Position numbers and translations under genes: made by a program
Shown here: piece after piece, positions 17,693 through 26,326 of the stretch
Position numbering within the stretch: the first letter of the stretch is position 1
Layout: the number at the start of each line of letters is the position of its first letter
Notes under the pieces: model-generated
The model's input: the letters and a program-made list of their open reading frames with translations, nothing else
Databases searched by the model: none
Told to the model about the DNA's origin: nothing
Assembly (NCBI GenBank): GCA_007135395.1
Contig: SLIZ01000114.1
Coordinates: forward strand, 1-32,200
Reading direction: 5' to 3'
Length of the DNA stretch: 32,200 nucleotides
Origin: Wenzhouxiangellaceae bacterium
GTDB lineage: Bacteria; Pseudomonadota; Gammaproteobacteria; Xanthomonadales; Wenzhouxiangellaceae

Positions 17693-19054
17693 CTAGAAGT
17701 GGTACATGCCCGAAAACTGCAGCCGGTTCATGTCGCCGCTTTCGCCGGACTCGATCTTTCTGCGGGCATATATGTACTCCACCCCGAAGCTCAGAGCCGA
17801 GTTGACCTGGTGAATCAGGTTAACGTGACCGCTGACCGACTCCTTGGTCGCGCCGGTTCCCGTCAGGCTGATATCGTTGTCGATCCACTGGCCGGATAGG
17901 GTGAAGTTGCTGCGCCAGTTCGGCGTCCAGAAGTGCCGATAGGAAACAAATCCGCCGTAGGCATCGATTGCTTCCAGGCTGCCATCTTCGGTCAGGACCG
18001 CATCATTGGTGGTATTCAGACCCAGGTAGCGTCCGATACCCGAGCCGTAGGTAGCCATGTAGCGGATATCGTTACGCTCACCGACAGACAGCGTGCCGCC
18101 GGCGCTGATTCCGAATCCCGTTTCGGTTTCCCGGCTACCATTGGTGCGAACGGCCATCTGACGGGCCAGCGCTGCTACGCTGAAGCTGCCCCAGTCCCCG
18201 GAGAGGTTGTAACGGGCGGTCACGTCCGGCGCCCAGCCGGTATCGGTCACGATCCGTGCCCCGCCCCCGAATGGGGTCACAGTGGTTTCCGGGTTCTCTA
18301 CAGAGAACTGCCAGGGGCCATTGTCGTAACGAATCATGGGCTGGCGAACAAACACAGTACCTTCGGCCGGGCCGACGAAATCCAGGTTTTCCGCCAGCGC
18401 ACCGACGATGAAGAAATTGGACCAGGTCTGCCCCACAAGCCAGTTTCTGTAGCTTAACCAGGCGTGCCTGATTCCGGGACTGTAGGCGTTGGTCAGCCGC
18501 TCGTCCCCCCCCGGGGCGCCGGAAGTGAAATCGAACTCAAGGTAGCCGGAAATATCTTCGCCGTTATCCAGGGTCGTGTCGGTGCGGAACCAGAACCGGG
18601 ACTCCTTTACGTGGGCGTCGAAATCCGTACCGGAACTCTCACCACCCACGGGAACAGTGGCGGGGACGTAGAAGTCCCGGCCCACGTTGCGTGCGGGCAG
18701 CGAGCCATCACTGAAACGGGTCATCAGGATATCGGTCTTGATGTAGCCGCCGTAGGTGAAACGGGTCTCGTCGGAGCGAGTGACCTTTGTCTGGCCGGGA
18801 GGCTTGTCCTCCACGGCGGCAACCCGCTCATCCACGGACTCTACCCGTTCCCGCATGCCAGCGGTCTCCCGCTGGTCTTCTTCCCGTTCGGCAAGCAAAC
18901 GGTGGACGAGCCGCTCGAGTTCGGCTACCCGTTCTTCCAGCTCTGCTTCCCGCTGGCTGGTATCTGCCAGGGCCATTGCAGGGAGAAAAAGGGCGGCGGC
19001 CAACAGCAAGAATACAATGAGTAGGGGCCGGGCAGGTCGTGACGGGTTGGTCAT
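17693..19054 (-). CDS. DcaP-like outer-membrane porin
   Basis: A 453-aa protein with a signal peptide (cleavage expected after A30, MALA|DT). A heptad-rich coiled coil follows (about 34-83, REAELEERVAELERLVHRLL...). Then comes a beta-barrel with many aromatic and glycine residues, for example TYGGYIKTDIL, LSYRNWLVGQTWSNF and AYGGFVSYRHFW, ending in FSGMYHF. This matches DcaP-type trimeric porins, whose N-terminal coiled coil holds the trimer and which pass dicarboxylates and similar anions. The start at 19054 has a GGAGGAA site 4-5 bp upstream; a 24-codon upstream extension is less likely. It diverges from acs, so a role in uptake of organic acids is possible (inference). Confidence 0.87.
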   Translation of the reverse strand: MTNPSRPARPLLIVFLLLAAALFLPAMALADTSQREAELEERVAELERLVHRLLAEREEDQRETAGMRERVESVDERVAAVEDKPPGQTKVTRSDETRFTYGGYIKTDILMTRFSDGSLPARNVGRDFYVPATVPVGGESSGTDFDAHVKESRFWFRTDTTLDNGEDISGYLEFDFTSGAPGGDERLTNAYSPGIRHAWLSYRNWLVGQTWSNFFIVGALAENLDFVGPAEGTVFVRQPMIRYDNGPWQFSVENPETTVTPFGGGARIVTDTGWAPDVTARYNLSGDWGSFSVAALARQMAVRTNGSRETETGFGISAGGTLSVGERNDIRYMATYGSGIGRYLGLNTTNDAVLTEDGSLEAIDAYGGFVSYRHFWTPNWRSNFTLSGQWIDNDISLTGTGATKESVSGHVNLIHQVNSALSFGVEYIYARRKIESGESGDMNRLQFSGMYHF

Positions 19055-19218
19055 GGGTTCCTCCACTTGAAAGTGCCAGGAGGTTGAACCGGAAAATACG
19101 CCGGAGACCTGACGGTATCCGGTCATTCCTTCAGTTCTACCTCATGTGAACTCATTGTCACGCAGGCTTGCGGCTGTCTGCCATTAGCCTATGGTCTATG
19201 GCGGACCCGTCGGTGTTT

Positions 19219-19228
19219 GACCAAGGTC
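19219..19228 (+). promoter_or_regulatory. Candidate activator half-site pair upstream of acs
   Basis: GACC-AA-GGTC is an inverted repeat, with imperfect extension to TTGACCAAGGTCGAA (19217-19231). Its centre is about 44 bp before the start point predicted from TATACT at 19256-19261, close to class II activator spacing. CrbR, encoded just downstream, is the natural candidate. Its binding motif is not known to me, so this is inference. Confidence 0.3.
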
Positions 19229-19255
19229 GAATAGGATGGCGGACTCCCGGGCTTC

Positions 19256-19261
19256 TATACT
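19256..19261 (+). promoter_or_regulatory. Candidate -10 element of the acs promoter
   Basis: TATACT, five of six matches to TATAAT, 43 bp before the acs ATG. No acceptable -35 box is found at 16-18 bp, which fits an activator-dependent promoter. Confidence 0.4.
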
Positions 19262-19304
19262 TCAGGTATGGTTGTAGTTTTTCAGATTGCAGGAGTTCGC
19301 TCTT

Positions 19305-21254
19305 ATGTCAGATGCATCAACCCGTATCCCGATACCCGGAGACTTTGCCGAGAAGGCCCTCATTGATGAAGCCACGTACAAGGCCATGTATCGGAAGTCG
19401 GTGGAGGACCCCGAAGGATTCTGGGCCGAACACGGTCGGCGGATTGACTGGATCAAGCCTTACGCGAAAATCAAGGATGTATCCTTTGCCGAAGATGACC
19501 TGCATATTCGCTGGTTCCACGATGGCACGCTGAATGTTGCCGCCAACTGTGTGGATCGCCACCTGGCCGAGCGCGGCGACCAGGTGGCCATCCTCTGGGA
19601 AGGCGATGATCCGTCCGAAGATCGGAAGATCACCTATCGGGAACTGCATGAAATGGTCTGTCGGCTGGCCAATGTGCTGAAAGATCAGGGGGTGAGCAAG
19701 GGTGACCGGGTAACCATTTACATGCCCATGGTGCCTGAAGCGGCAGTGGCCATGCTGGCCTGTGCCCGGATCGGTGCCGTTCACTCGGTGGTCTTCGGGG
19801 GGTTTTCGCCGGAGTCTGTCGCCGGGCGGATCATTGATTGTCAGTCCAGCTTCGTGATTACTGCCGACGAGGGGCTACGGGGGGGCAGGAAGATCCCCCT
19901 CAAGAAGAACGTGGACGAGGCGCTCGCCCAGGACGGCGTGGACACCGTGGAAAAGGTCCTGGTGTATCGCCGGACCGGCGGAGAGATCGACTGGGATCCG
20001 GAACGGGACTTGTGGTATCACGAACAGGTCGCTGCTGCCTCGCCGGATTGTCCGGTCGAGGAAATGGGTGCCGAAGACCCCCTGTTCATCCTCTACACCT
20101 CCGGTTCCACCGGCACACCAAAGGGCGTGATGCATACCTCCGGCGGTTATCTTGTATACGTTTCCATGACCCACCAGTACGTGTTCGACTACCACGATGG
20201 GGAGATCTACTGGTGTACGGCTGATGTTGGCTGGGTGACCGGGCACAGCTATATCGTCTATGGCCCCCTGGCCAACGGGGCGACCACGGTCATGTTCGAG
20301 GGGGTGCCCAACTATCCGGATGCCAGCCGGCACTGGGAAGTCATTGACAAGCACAACATCAACATTTATTACACCGCTCCCACCGCCATACGTGCGCTCA
20401 TGCGGGAAGGGGATGATCCGGTGACGCGCACTTCCCGCAAGTCTCTGCGCCTGCTGGGCACCGTGGGCGAGCCGATCAATCCCCAGGCCTGGACCTGGTA
20501 CCACCAGGTGGTCGGCGGTGGGCGCTGCCCGATTGTGGATACCTGGTGGCAGACCGAGACCGGGGGTATTCTCATTTCGCCCCTTCCGGGGGCCATGGAG
20601 CTCAAGCCGGGCTCGGCCACCCGGCCATTCTTTGGAGTTCAGCCGGCCCTGGTAGACGGGGAGGGCAAGGAGCTGGACGGTGCGGTATCCGGCAACCTGG
20701 TGATCACCGACAGCTGGCCGGGACAGATGCGCACAGTCTACGGCGACCATGAGCGTTTCTTTCAGACCTATTTCGCCACCTTTCCGGGCCGGTATTTCAC
20801 CGGTGACGGGGCCCGGCGAGACGAGGATGGCTACTACTGGATCACCGGTCGTGTAGATGACGTCCTGAATATATCCGGCCATCGCATGGGCACCGCAGAG
20901 ATCGAAAGCGCCCTGGTGGCCCACGACAAGGTGGCCGAGGCCGCTGTCGTTGGCTATCCCCATGACATCAAGGGTCAGGGCATCTATGTGTATGTCACCC
21001 TGAACGCAGGCGAGGAGCCTTCAGAGGAACTGCGCGGGGAATTGCGCCAGTGGGTGCGAAAGCGGATTGGACCCATTGCAACCCCGGATCACATTCAATG
21101 GGCTCCGGGCCTGCCCAAGACCCGCTCGGGAAAGATCATGCGCCGGATCCTGCGCAAGGTAGCCGAGAACGAATACAGTAACCTTGGTGATATCTCGACC
21201 CTTGCCGATCCATCGGTGGTCGAGAACCTGATCGAAAACCGGCAGAATCGCTAG
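19305..21254 (+). CDS. acs: Acetyl-CoA synthetase (AMP-forming)
   Basis: High-affinity acetate activation: acetate plus ATP and CoA to acetyl-CoA via acetyl-AMP. It has 649 residues, the usual length. The adenylate-forming motif [11 protein letters not shown] starts at 264. The second signature [10 protein letters not shown] and the hinge region [20 protein letters not shown] follow. The C-terminal [11 protein letters not shown] motif has K610, the lysine known to be switched off by acetylation in Acs enzymes (Pat/CobB system). The ATG at 19305 follows CAGGAG with a 9-nt gap; a TTG at 19287 lies before the ribosome site and is rejected. The next gene, 90 bp downstream on the same strand, is a LuxR-type regulator likely to control acs. 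Confidence 0.98.
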   Translation: MSDASTRIPIPGDFAEKALIDEATYKAMYRKSVEDPEGFWAEHGRRIDWIKPYAKIKDVSFAEDDLHIRWFHDGTLNVAANCVDRHLAERGDQVAILWEGDDPSEDRKITYRELHEMVCRLANVLKDQGVSKGDRVTIYMPMVPEAAVAMLACARIGAVHSVVFGGFSPESVAGRIIDCQSSFVITADEGLRGGRKIPLKKNVDEALAQDGVDTVEKVLVYRRTGGEIDWDPERDLWYHEQVAAASPDCPVEEMGAEDPLFILYTSGSTGTPKGVMHTSGGYLVYVSMTHQYVFDYHDGEIYWCTADVGWVTGHSYIVYGPLANGATTVMFEGVPNYPDASRHWEVIDKHNINIYYTAPTAIRALMREGDDPVTRTSRKSLRLLGTVGEPINPQAWTWYHQVVGGGRCPIVDTWWQTETGGILISPLPGAMELKPGSATRPFFGVQPALVDGEGKELDGAVSGNLVITDSWPGQMRTVYGDHERFFQTYFATFPGRYFTGDGARRDEDGYYWITGRVDDVLNISGHRMGTAEIESALVAHDKVAEAAVVGYPHDIKGQGIYVYVTLNAGEEPSEELRGELRQWVRKRIGPIATPDHIQWAPGLPKTRSGKIMRRILRKVAENEYSNLGDISTLADPSVVENLIENRQNR

Positions 21255-21344
21255 TGGGCCCCGCGACAAGTTCGGTAATACTCAGCCGCAGCACAAGTGT
21301 ATCCGCCACTCATTGTGTGACATTGAGGATGCACTAGGACCAAC

Positions 21345-22016
21345 ATGAACTCCGGTCTGAGCATTTCCGCAGAGCGCATCGTCATCGCCGACGACCATCC
21401 GCTGTTTCGCACGGCCCTGCGCGGTGCCGTGGAACGGCTACTGGACCGGGTAACGATCATCGAGGCCGAAAGCCTGGCCTCCCTTCAGGCCGTGATGGAA
21501 ACCGGGCCAGCGCCAGATTTGCTCCTGCTGGATCTCAGGATGCCCGGTGTGCAGGGCTTTTCAGGTCTGGTGTTCATGCGGGCCCATTACCCGGATGTTC
21601 CCATCGTGGTGGTGTCGGCTCAGGACGAGCCCTACATTGTCCGGCGAACACTGAGTCATGGCGCGGCGGGTTTCATCCCCAAGTCGGAGACTGACCGGGG
21701 AATCCGTCAGGCCCTGGAGGCCGTGCTATCGGGTGATTTGTGGCTACCCGAGGGGATGGATTCGTCCGCTGCCGGTCTGGGCCGGGAGGAAGCCGAGACG
21801 GCTGCCGGTATTGCCAGTCTGACCCCCCAGCAGTTCCGGGTGATGAGCATGCTTTCGGCGGGACTGCTCAACAAGCAGATCGCCTGGGAGCTGGACGTCT
21901 CCGAGGCCACCATCAAGGCCCATGTCACGGCGATCTTCCGCAAGCTCGGAGTGCAGAATCGAACCCAGGCAGTGCTCGTCGCCGGGCGTCTGGCAGTGGA
22001 CCCGGTGGCCCACTAG
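21345..22016 (+). CDS. crbR: LuxR/NarL-type response regulator, CrbR/ErdR-like
   Basis: A 223-aa regulator. The receiver domain (about 11-125) has D16/D17 in IADDHP, the phosphorylated aspartate D63 in LLLLDLRMPG, S91 and K113 (IPKS). A GerE helix-turn-helix follows (about 158-212: LTPQQFRVMSMLSAGLLNKQIAWELDVSEATIKAHVTAIFRKL split across two helices). All receiver residues are intact. An AGGA ribosome site lies 5 bp before the ATG. Its place between acs and an SSS-domain hybrid kinase is what is known for CrbS/CrbR of Vibrio and MxtR/ErdR of Pseudomonas, which switch on acs for acetate use. The specific name is inferred from context, not from sequence comparison. Confidence 0.85.
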   Translation: MNSGLSISAERIVIADDHPLFRTALRGAVERLLDRVTIIEAESLASLQAVMETGPAPDLLLLDLRMPGVQGFSGLVFMRAHYPDVPIVVVSAQDEPYIVRRTLSHGAAGFIPKSETDRGIRQALEAVLSGDLWLPEGMDSSAAGLGREEAETAAGIASLTPQQFRVMSMLSAGLLNKQIAWELDVSEATIKAHVTAIFRKLGVQNRTQAVLVAGRLAVDPVAH

Positions 22017-22047
22017 GCCTCGGGCGGGGTCTTGCTGGTGAATGATC

Positions 22048-25000
22048 TCATTCGTAATCTCCGGTCCGGCTCCGGGCCACTGAAATCTGGCTGAGTACTG
22101 CCCGAAGCGCCGCCGGTTTGACCGGCTTTTGCAGGAACTGATAGCCACGCTTGACGATGGTCTCGCGCAGCTTCTCGGTGTGGTCGGCGGTGATGATCAC
22201 TCCGGCGATCGACCGGCCCCACTCGGCCTTCAGGGCATCCAGGACGGTGGCACCGTTGGCACCCCGGTCCAGGTGATAGTCGGCCAGGATAGCCGCCGGC
22301 GGGCCGTGTTCGGCCATGTACCGGCGGGCACCGGCCTCATCGCGCACTCCGTGGACCCGGCAGCCCCAGCGGGAGACGAGGGCTTCCATGCCTTCCAGGA
22401 TGTGTGCCTCGTTGTCGATGCACAGTACCTGCATTCCCGTGAGGCGGGGGTCACCCCGGCCGCTTGCCGGGTACGCCGGGTCGGAGCCGGACGCAACGGC
22501 GTCGCAAACTGGCACGGTCACCGAGAACACGCTCCCCCGGCCGGGCCAGGATCGCAGGCCCAGTGGGTGGTCCAGCACCCGGGCCATGCGTTCGGCAATG
22601 GCCAGCCCCAGCCCGAGCCCCTTTTCCCCGCCCTCGTCGCTGTCGAGGCGATGAAACTCCTCGAAGATGGCCTGGTACTTGGTTTCCGGAATGCCCGGTC
22701 CCGTGTCCCAGATCTCGATACGCACGCGGCCGTCCAGCCGCCGACAGCCCAGAGTGACCCGGCCATCGCGGGTATAGCGCATAGCGTTGGATACGAAGTT
22801 CTGGAGAATCCTGCGCAGCAGTTTCTGGTCGCTTTCGATGGTAAGGCTGCAACCCACCCGGCGAAATTCCAGGCCCCGGTTTCTGGCCAGGGGGCCGAAC
22901 TCGGTGTGCAGTCGTTCGAGCAGGTCCGACACTCGGAAGCGGGTGATGCTGGGTTGCAGCGCTCCGGCATCGAGCCGGGATATGTCCAGCAGGGTTGTCA
23001 GAAGGGTCTCGGCGCTTTGCAGGGAGCTGTCCACCCGGTCCACCATCCGCGACCAGTCCTGTGGTGGCTGATCGCCGGAATGGTGCAGGGCGGAGGTAAA
23101 AAGACGTGCTGCGTTGAGCGGCTGGAGCAGGTCGTGGGAAGCGGCGGCCAGGAATCGGGTCTTGGACAAATTGGCGTTTTCGGCCTCGGACTTGGCCTGT
23201 AGCAGGGCCTGCTCGACTTCCCCTCGAATCGAGATTTCCCGGCTGAGTTCCTCATTGAGTTCGGTCAACTCCCGGGTGCGCTCGGTGACCCGTTGCTCCA
23301 GTTCGGCATAGGCTTCCTGCAGATTGATCTCGGCCTCGCGCCGGTCAGTGATGTCCTGGAACAGGGCGAAGAACCCCTGGACGCCGCCATTGGCATCGGT
23401 CTGGGGGATGTAGGTGCCAAGGGCATAGCGGACTCCGCCGGTGCTGTCGGGCAATTCGATCTCGAAGTCCTGACGGTGGCCGTCCAGGGCGGCTTGCAGG
23501 TAAGGGCTGCGGCGCAGGTATTCCTCCTGGGCAAAGATCTGGCTGACTTCCCTGCCCATGATGTCCTCGCGCTTCTGGCCGAGGGCTTCGGCGTAGGCAC
23601 GGTTGCAGAAGCGCAGCCTGAGGTCGGCATCCACGAATGCGATCAGCGCCGGCATATTGTCGGTATATATCCGGATGGATTCCTCGCTTTCCCGCAGGGC
23701 CTCCAGGGTTCGCTTGCGTTCGGTCACGTCGGTAAACGAGGTCACGAACCCGCCGCCCGGCATGGGATTGCCCCGGATTTCGAGAATCGTCCCTCCGGGC
23801 CCGTAGCGCTCTACAGAATAGGTGGATCCCCGGCGCAGGTAGGCCATTCGCTTGGTTACATGCTCCTCTACGCTGCCAGGCCCGCACAGGCCACGCCGGG
23901 CGTTGAAGCGGATAATCTCCTCGATGGGCCGGCCGACCACGATTAAATCGTCCGGATACTCGAACAGTTCCAGGTAGCGGCGATTCCAGGCCACAAGGCG
24001 CATCTTTCCGTCGACCACACTGATGCCTTCGGAAAGGTTGTCCATCCCCTTGCGCAACAGTTCTTCGCGAAACTGCATCTCCTGGGAGGCCTGATCCAGG
24101 ACTTCGAGCACCTGATCGGCACGCATCCCCCGGCCTGTCAGGGTTGATGCCACCACGGTGCGTGCCGAAGAGGCACCGATGACCGCTGCAAGTATCCGCT
24201 CGGCATGGCGCACAAGGGCGGGTTGGGCGGTTTCCCCCGGATCCGGGTCACGGCCCTGGCCCCTGGCGAATTCGGTAAAGGCCTGCCGGCATCGAGTCGG
24301 TCCGACGAAGCGCTCGACCAATTCCCGCATCTCGCGCACGGTTGTCCCCCCCGGCCGTGGTCGCATTTCCCGGTAGCCGGCCCAGTGGGCCGGCCCCACA
24401 AACGCACCAGCCTGAACCCGGTCTACCGAGCGCTCGCGGCCAAGCAGGGAACCGACTATCAGGCCCAGAACATTGCCACCCAGACTCAGCAGAACTCCGT
24501 GGGTCAGGCTGTCGAGTCCACCCAGGCCGAGCATGGCTTCCGGTGTTAGCCAGCCCAGACCCAGCAGCCCTTGTTCCAGGAGCTGGCTTCCGGTGTCTGC
24601 ACCCCTCAGTATGCCGGGCAGCAGCAGGGTATAGGCCCAGAGCCCGAAGCCAACCACCAGGCCTGCCATGGCCCCGTAGCGATTGGCCCGATTCCAGTAC
24701 ATTCCGGCGATGATGGGGGGCGCGAACTGGGCCACGGCGGCAAAGGAAAGCAGGCCGATGGCCGCCAGGGTATCCAGTTCACCGAACAGGCGGTGATAGG
24801 CGTAGGCGGCCAGCAAAAGCGCCACAATGGTGGTGCGCCGGATGATCAGCAGCAATCGGGGCATGTTGCTGCCCACCCCCAGTCCAAAGGAGCGCATGCG
24901 CAGAAGGGCCGGCATGACCAACTCGTTGGAGACCATGGTAGACAAGGCAACGGTGGCGACGATGACCATGCCCGTGGCGGCGGAGAAACCGCCGAGAAGG

Positions 25001-26022
25001 GCCAGAAGCGCAAGCCCCGGGGCATCGGCGGACATGGGCAAGGTGATCATGAAGGTGTCGGCATCCACGCTTCCGTCGTCAAAGCGCACCATGCCGGCGA
25101 TGGCGATCGGCACGATGAATGCCGAAATGGCCAGCAGGTACAGGGGGAACATCCAGCGAGCCTTGCGCACGTCCCGGGGATGAGTGTTCTCCACTACCGC
25201 CACGTGGAATTGCCGGGGCAAACAGAAAATGGCAGTCATGGCCAGCAGGCCAGTGGTCAGAAAGCTGAGGCGGATCCCGTCCATGGCGAATACATTGCGG
25301 ATGTCCTCGCGCCGGTTCATCTCACCCAGCAGCCCCCCCAGCCCCTCGTGCATCCCCCAGACCACGAAGAAGCCCACAGCCAGGAAGGCCACGAGCTTGA
25401 CCAGGGACTCGAAGGCGATGGCCAGCATCAGCCCCGGATGATGCTCGGTGGCATCGATCTGGCGGGTGCCGAAAAGTATGGTGAAAACCGCCAGCAGCAG
25501 AGCCATTGCCAGGGCGGTGTCGTTCCACAGGGTGGTTGTCTCGGTGGCCCGGGCGTACTCGGCCATGGAATCGGTGGTCAGCAGGTGATAGCCCATGGCG
25601 ATGGCCTTGAGCTGCAGGGCAATGTAGGGCAGCAGTCCGATCACTGCCACGATGGTCACGCACACCGCCAGGCCTTGTGTCTTGCCGTAACGTGCGGCAA
25701 TGAAGTCGGCAATGGAGGTGATGTTCTGTTCCTTGCTGACCTGTACCAGCCGGATCATGAATCCCCCGAAGACCGTGAACACCAGTGCCGGTCCCAGGTA
25801 AATGGGCAGAAAATCCCAGCCGGATGTAGCGGCTTGTCCCACCGCGCCGTAGAAGGTCCAGGAGGTGCAATAGACTGCAAGCGACAGGCTGTAGATCACC
25901 GGCCGGCTGACACTCCGGTCGTCGGTCCGAAGACTGGCAGCCCGGTCTCCCCACCAGGCCAGGGCAAACAGGACCCCCACATAGGCCAGGGAGATACCCA
26001 GCAGCACCCAGCCGGGAAACAC
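22048..26022 (-). CDS. crbS: SSS-STAC-PAS-PAS hybrid histidine kinase, CrbS/MxtR-like
   Basis: A 1324-aa sensor. Residues 1 to about 528 form a sodium/solute symporter (SSS, SLC5) domain with about 13 helices. A STAC linker domain (about 560-650) and two PAS domains (about 660-767 and 789-894) follow, then a coiled coil. The kinase core has H963 in AASHDLLQPLN, an N box NFVSNAMRYT near 1077, DTGPGIP near 1107 and GLGLGLAIAERM near 1137. The C-terminal receiver has D1248 in ILADYHLD and a KPVKP lysine. All catalytic residues are present. The start is GTG at 26022: AGGAG lies 6 bp upstream, while a TTG five codons earlier lies before that site. It converges on the crbR-like gene (31-bp gap). 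It probably senses or transports acetate or a related solute. Confidence 0.88.
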   Translation of the reverse strand: MFPGWVLLGISLAYVGVLFALAWWGDRAASLRTDDRSVSRPVIYSLSLAVYCTSWTFYGAVGQAATSGWDFLPIYLGPALVFTVFGGFMIRLVQVSKEQNITSIADFIAARYGKTQGLAVCVTIVAVIGLLPYIALQLKAIAMGYHLLTTDSMAEYARATETTTLWNDTALAMALLLAVFTILFGTRQIDATEHHPGLMLAIAFESLVKLVAFLAVGFFVVWGMHEGLGGLLGEMNRREDIRNVFAMDGIRLSFLTTGLLAMTAIFCLPRQFHVAVVENTHPRDVRKARWMFPLYLLAISAFIVPIAIAGMVRFDDGSVDADTFMITLPMSADAPGLALLALLGGFSAATGMVIVATVALSTMVSNELVMPALLRMRSFGLGVGSNMPRLLLIIRRTTIVALLLAAYAYHRLFGELDTLAAIGLLSFAAVAQFAPPIIAGMYWNRANRYGAMAGLVVGFGLWAYTLLLPGILRGADTGSQLLEQGLLGLGWLTPEAMLGLGGLDSLTHGVLLSLGGNVLGLIVGSLLGRERSVDRVQAGAFVGPAHWAGYREMRPRPGGTTVREMRELVERFVGPTRCRQAFTEFARGQGRDPDPGETAQPALVRHAERILAAVIGASSARTVVASTLTGRGMRADQVLEVLDQASQEMQFREELLRKGMDNLSEGISVVDGKMRLVAWNRRYLELFEYPDDLIVVGRPIEEIIRFNARRGLCGPGSVEEHVTKRMAYLRRGSTYSVERYGPGGTILEIRGNPMPGGGFVTSFTDVTERKRTLEALRESEESIRIYTDNMPALIAFVDADLRLRFCNRAYAEALGQKREDIMGREVSQIFAQEEYLRRSPYLQAALDGHRQDFEIELPDSTGGVRYALGTYIPQTDANGGVQGFFALFQDITDRREAEINLQEAYAELEQRVTERTRELTELNEELSREISIRGEVEQALLQAKSEAENANLSKTRFLAAASHDLLQPLNAARLFTSALHHSGDQPPQDWSRMVDRVDSSLQSAETLLTTLLDISRLDAGALQPSITRFRVSDLLERLHTEFGPLARNRGLEFRRVGCSLTIESDQKLLRRILQNFVSNAMRYTRDGRVTLGCRRLDGRVRIEIWDTGPGIPETKYQAIFEEFHRLDSDEGGEKGLGLGLAIAERMARVLDHPLGLRSWPGRGSVFSVTVPVCDAVASGSDPAYPASGRGDPRLTGMQVLCIDNEAHILEGMEALVSRWGCRVHGVRDEAGARRYMAEHGPPAAILADYHLDRGANGATVLDALKAEWGRSIAGVIITADHTEKLRETIVKRGYQFLQKPVKPAALRAVLSQISVARSRTGDYE

Positions 26023-26326
26023 TAGGGGCTCCTGCAATCAGTTGTGGTCGGTGGAATCCGGGCGGGATGAGGGTCCATGATGTCAGTAACTACCACGGGT
26101 ACCTCGGTCCCGCAAGCCGCCGGTAAATTGCCCAAGAGCCGGGAGCAATCTGGTGGGCTGAGTATTTCATGGCAGGTGACCTATAATTCGCGCTGTTTCA
26201 AACACGGGACCCGACATGCCGAGGCGCTGCTGATTGTCGGCCACACCGACAACGGCGGTAATTTCGAATACAAGCTCCACCTGTCCATGGACCCTGCCCG
26301 GGCTGCCCGTTCCCCCGGCAGCAGGT
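26023..26326. other. 304-bp intergenic region between the DUF294 gene and the crbS-like gene
   Basis: No convincing protein gene. It should hold the crbS promoter; no clear -35/-10 pair was found on the minus strand. On the plus strand there is a TATAAT (26182-26187) and, downstream, a perfect hairpin TTGTCGG/CCGACAA (26234-26252) without a T-run. actP and yjcH, which adjoin related genes in Pseudomonas, are absent here. Confidence 0.5.
26182..26187 (+). promoter_or_regulatory. Consensus -10 element pointing away from crbS, with no gene behind it
   Basis: TATAAT followed by the GC-rich stretch TCGCGC, on the plus strand. The -35 position (TGAGTA at 17 bp) is poor. A transcript from about 26194 would run antisense into the end of the DUF294 gene or form a short RNA with the hairpin at 26234-26252. 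Confidence 0.3.

Noticed and set aside
19146-19161. GTGA-N8-TCAC as a CRP/Vfr site before acs
   Set aside because: CRP sites have 6 bp between GTGA and TCAC; here there are 8.
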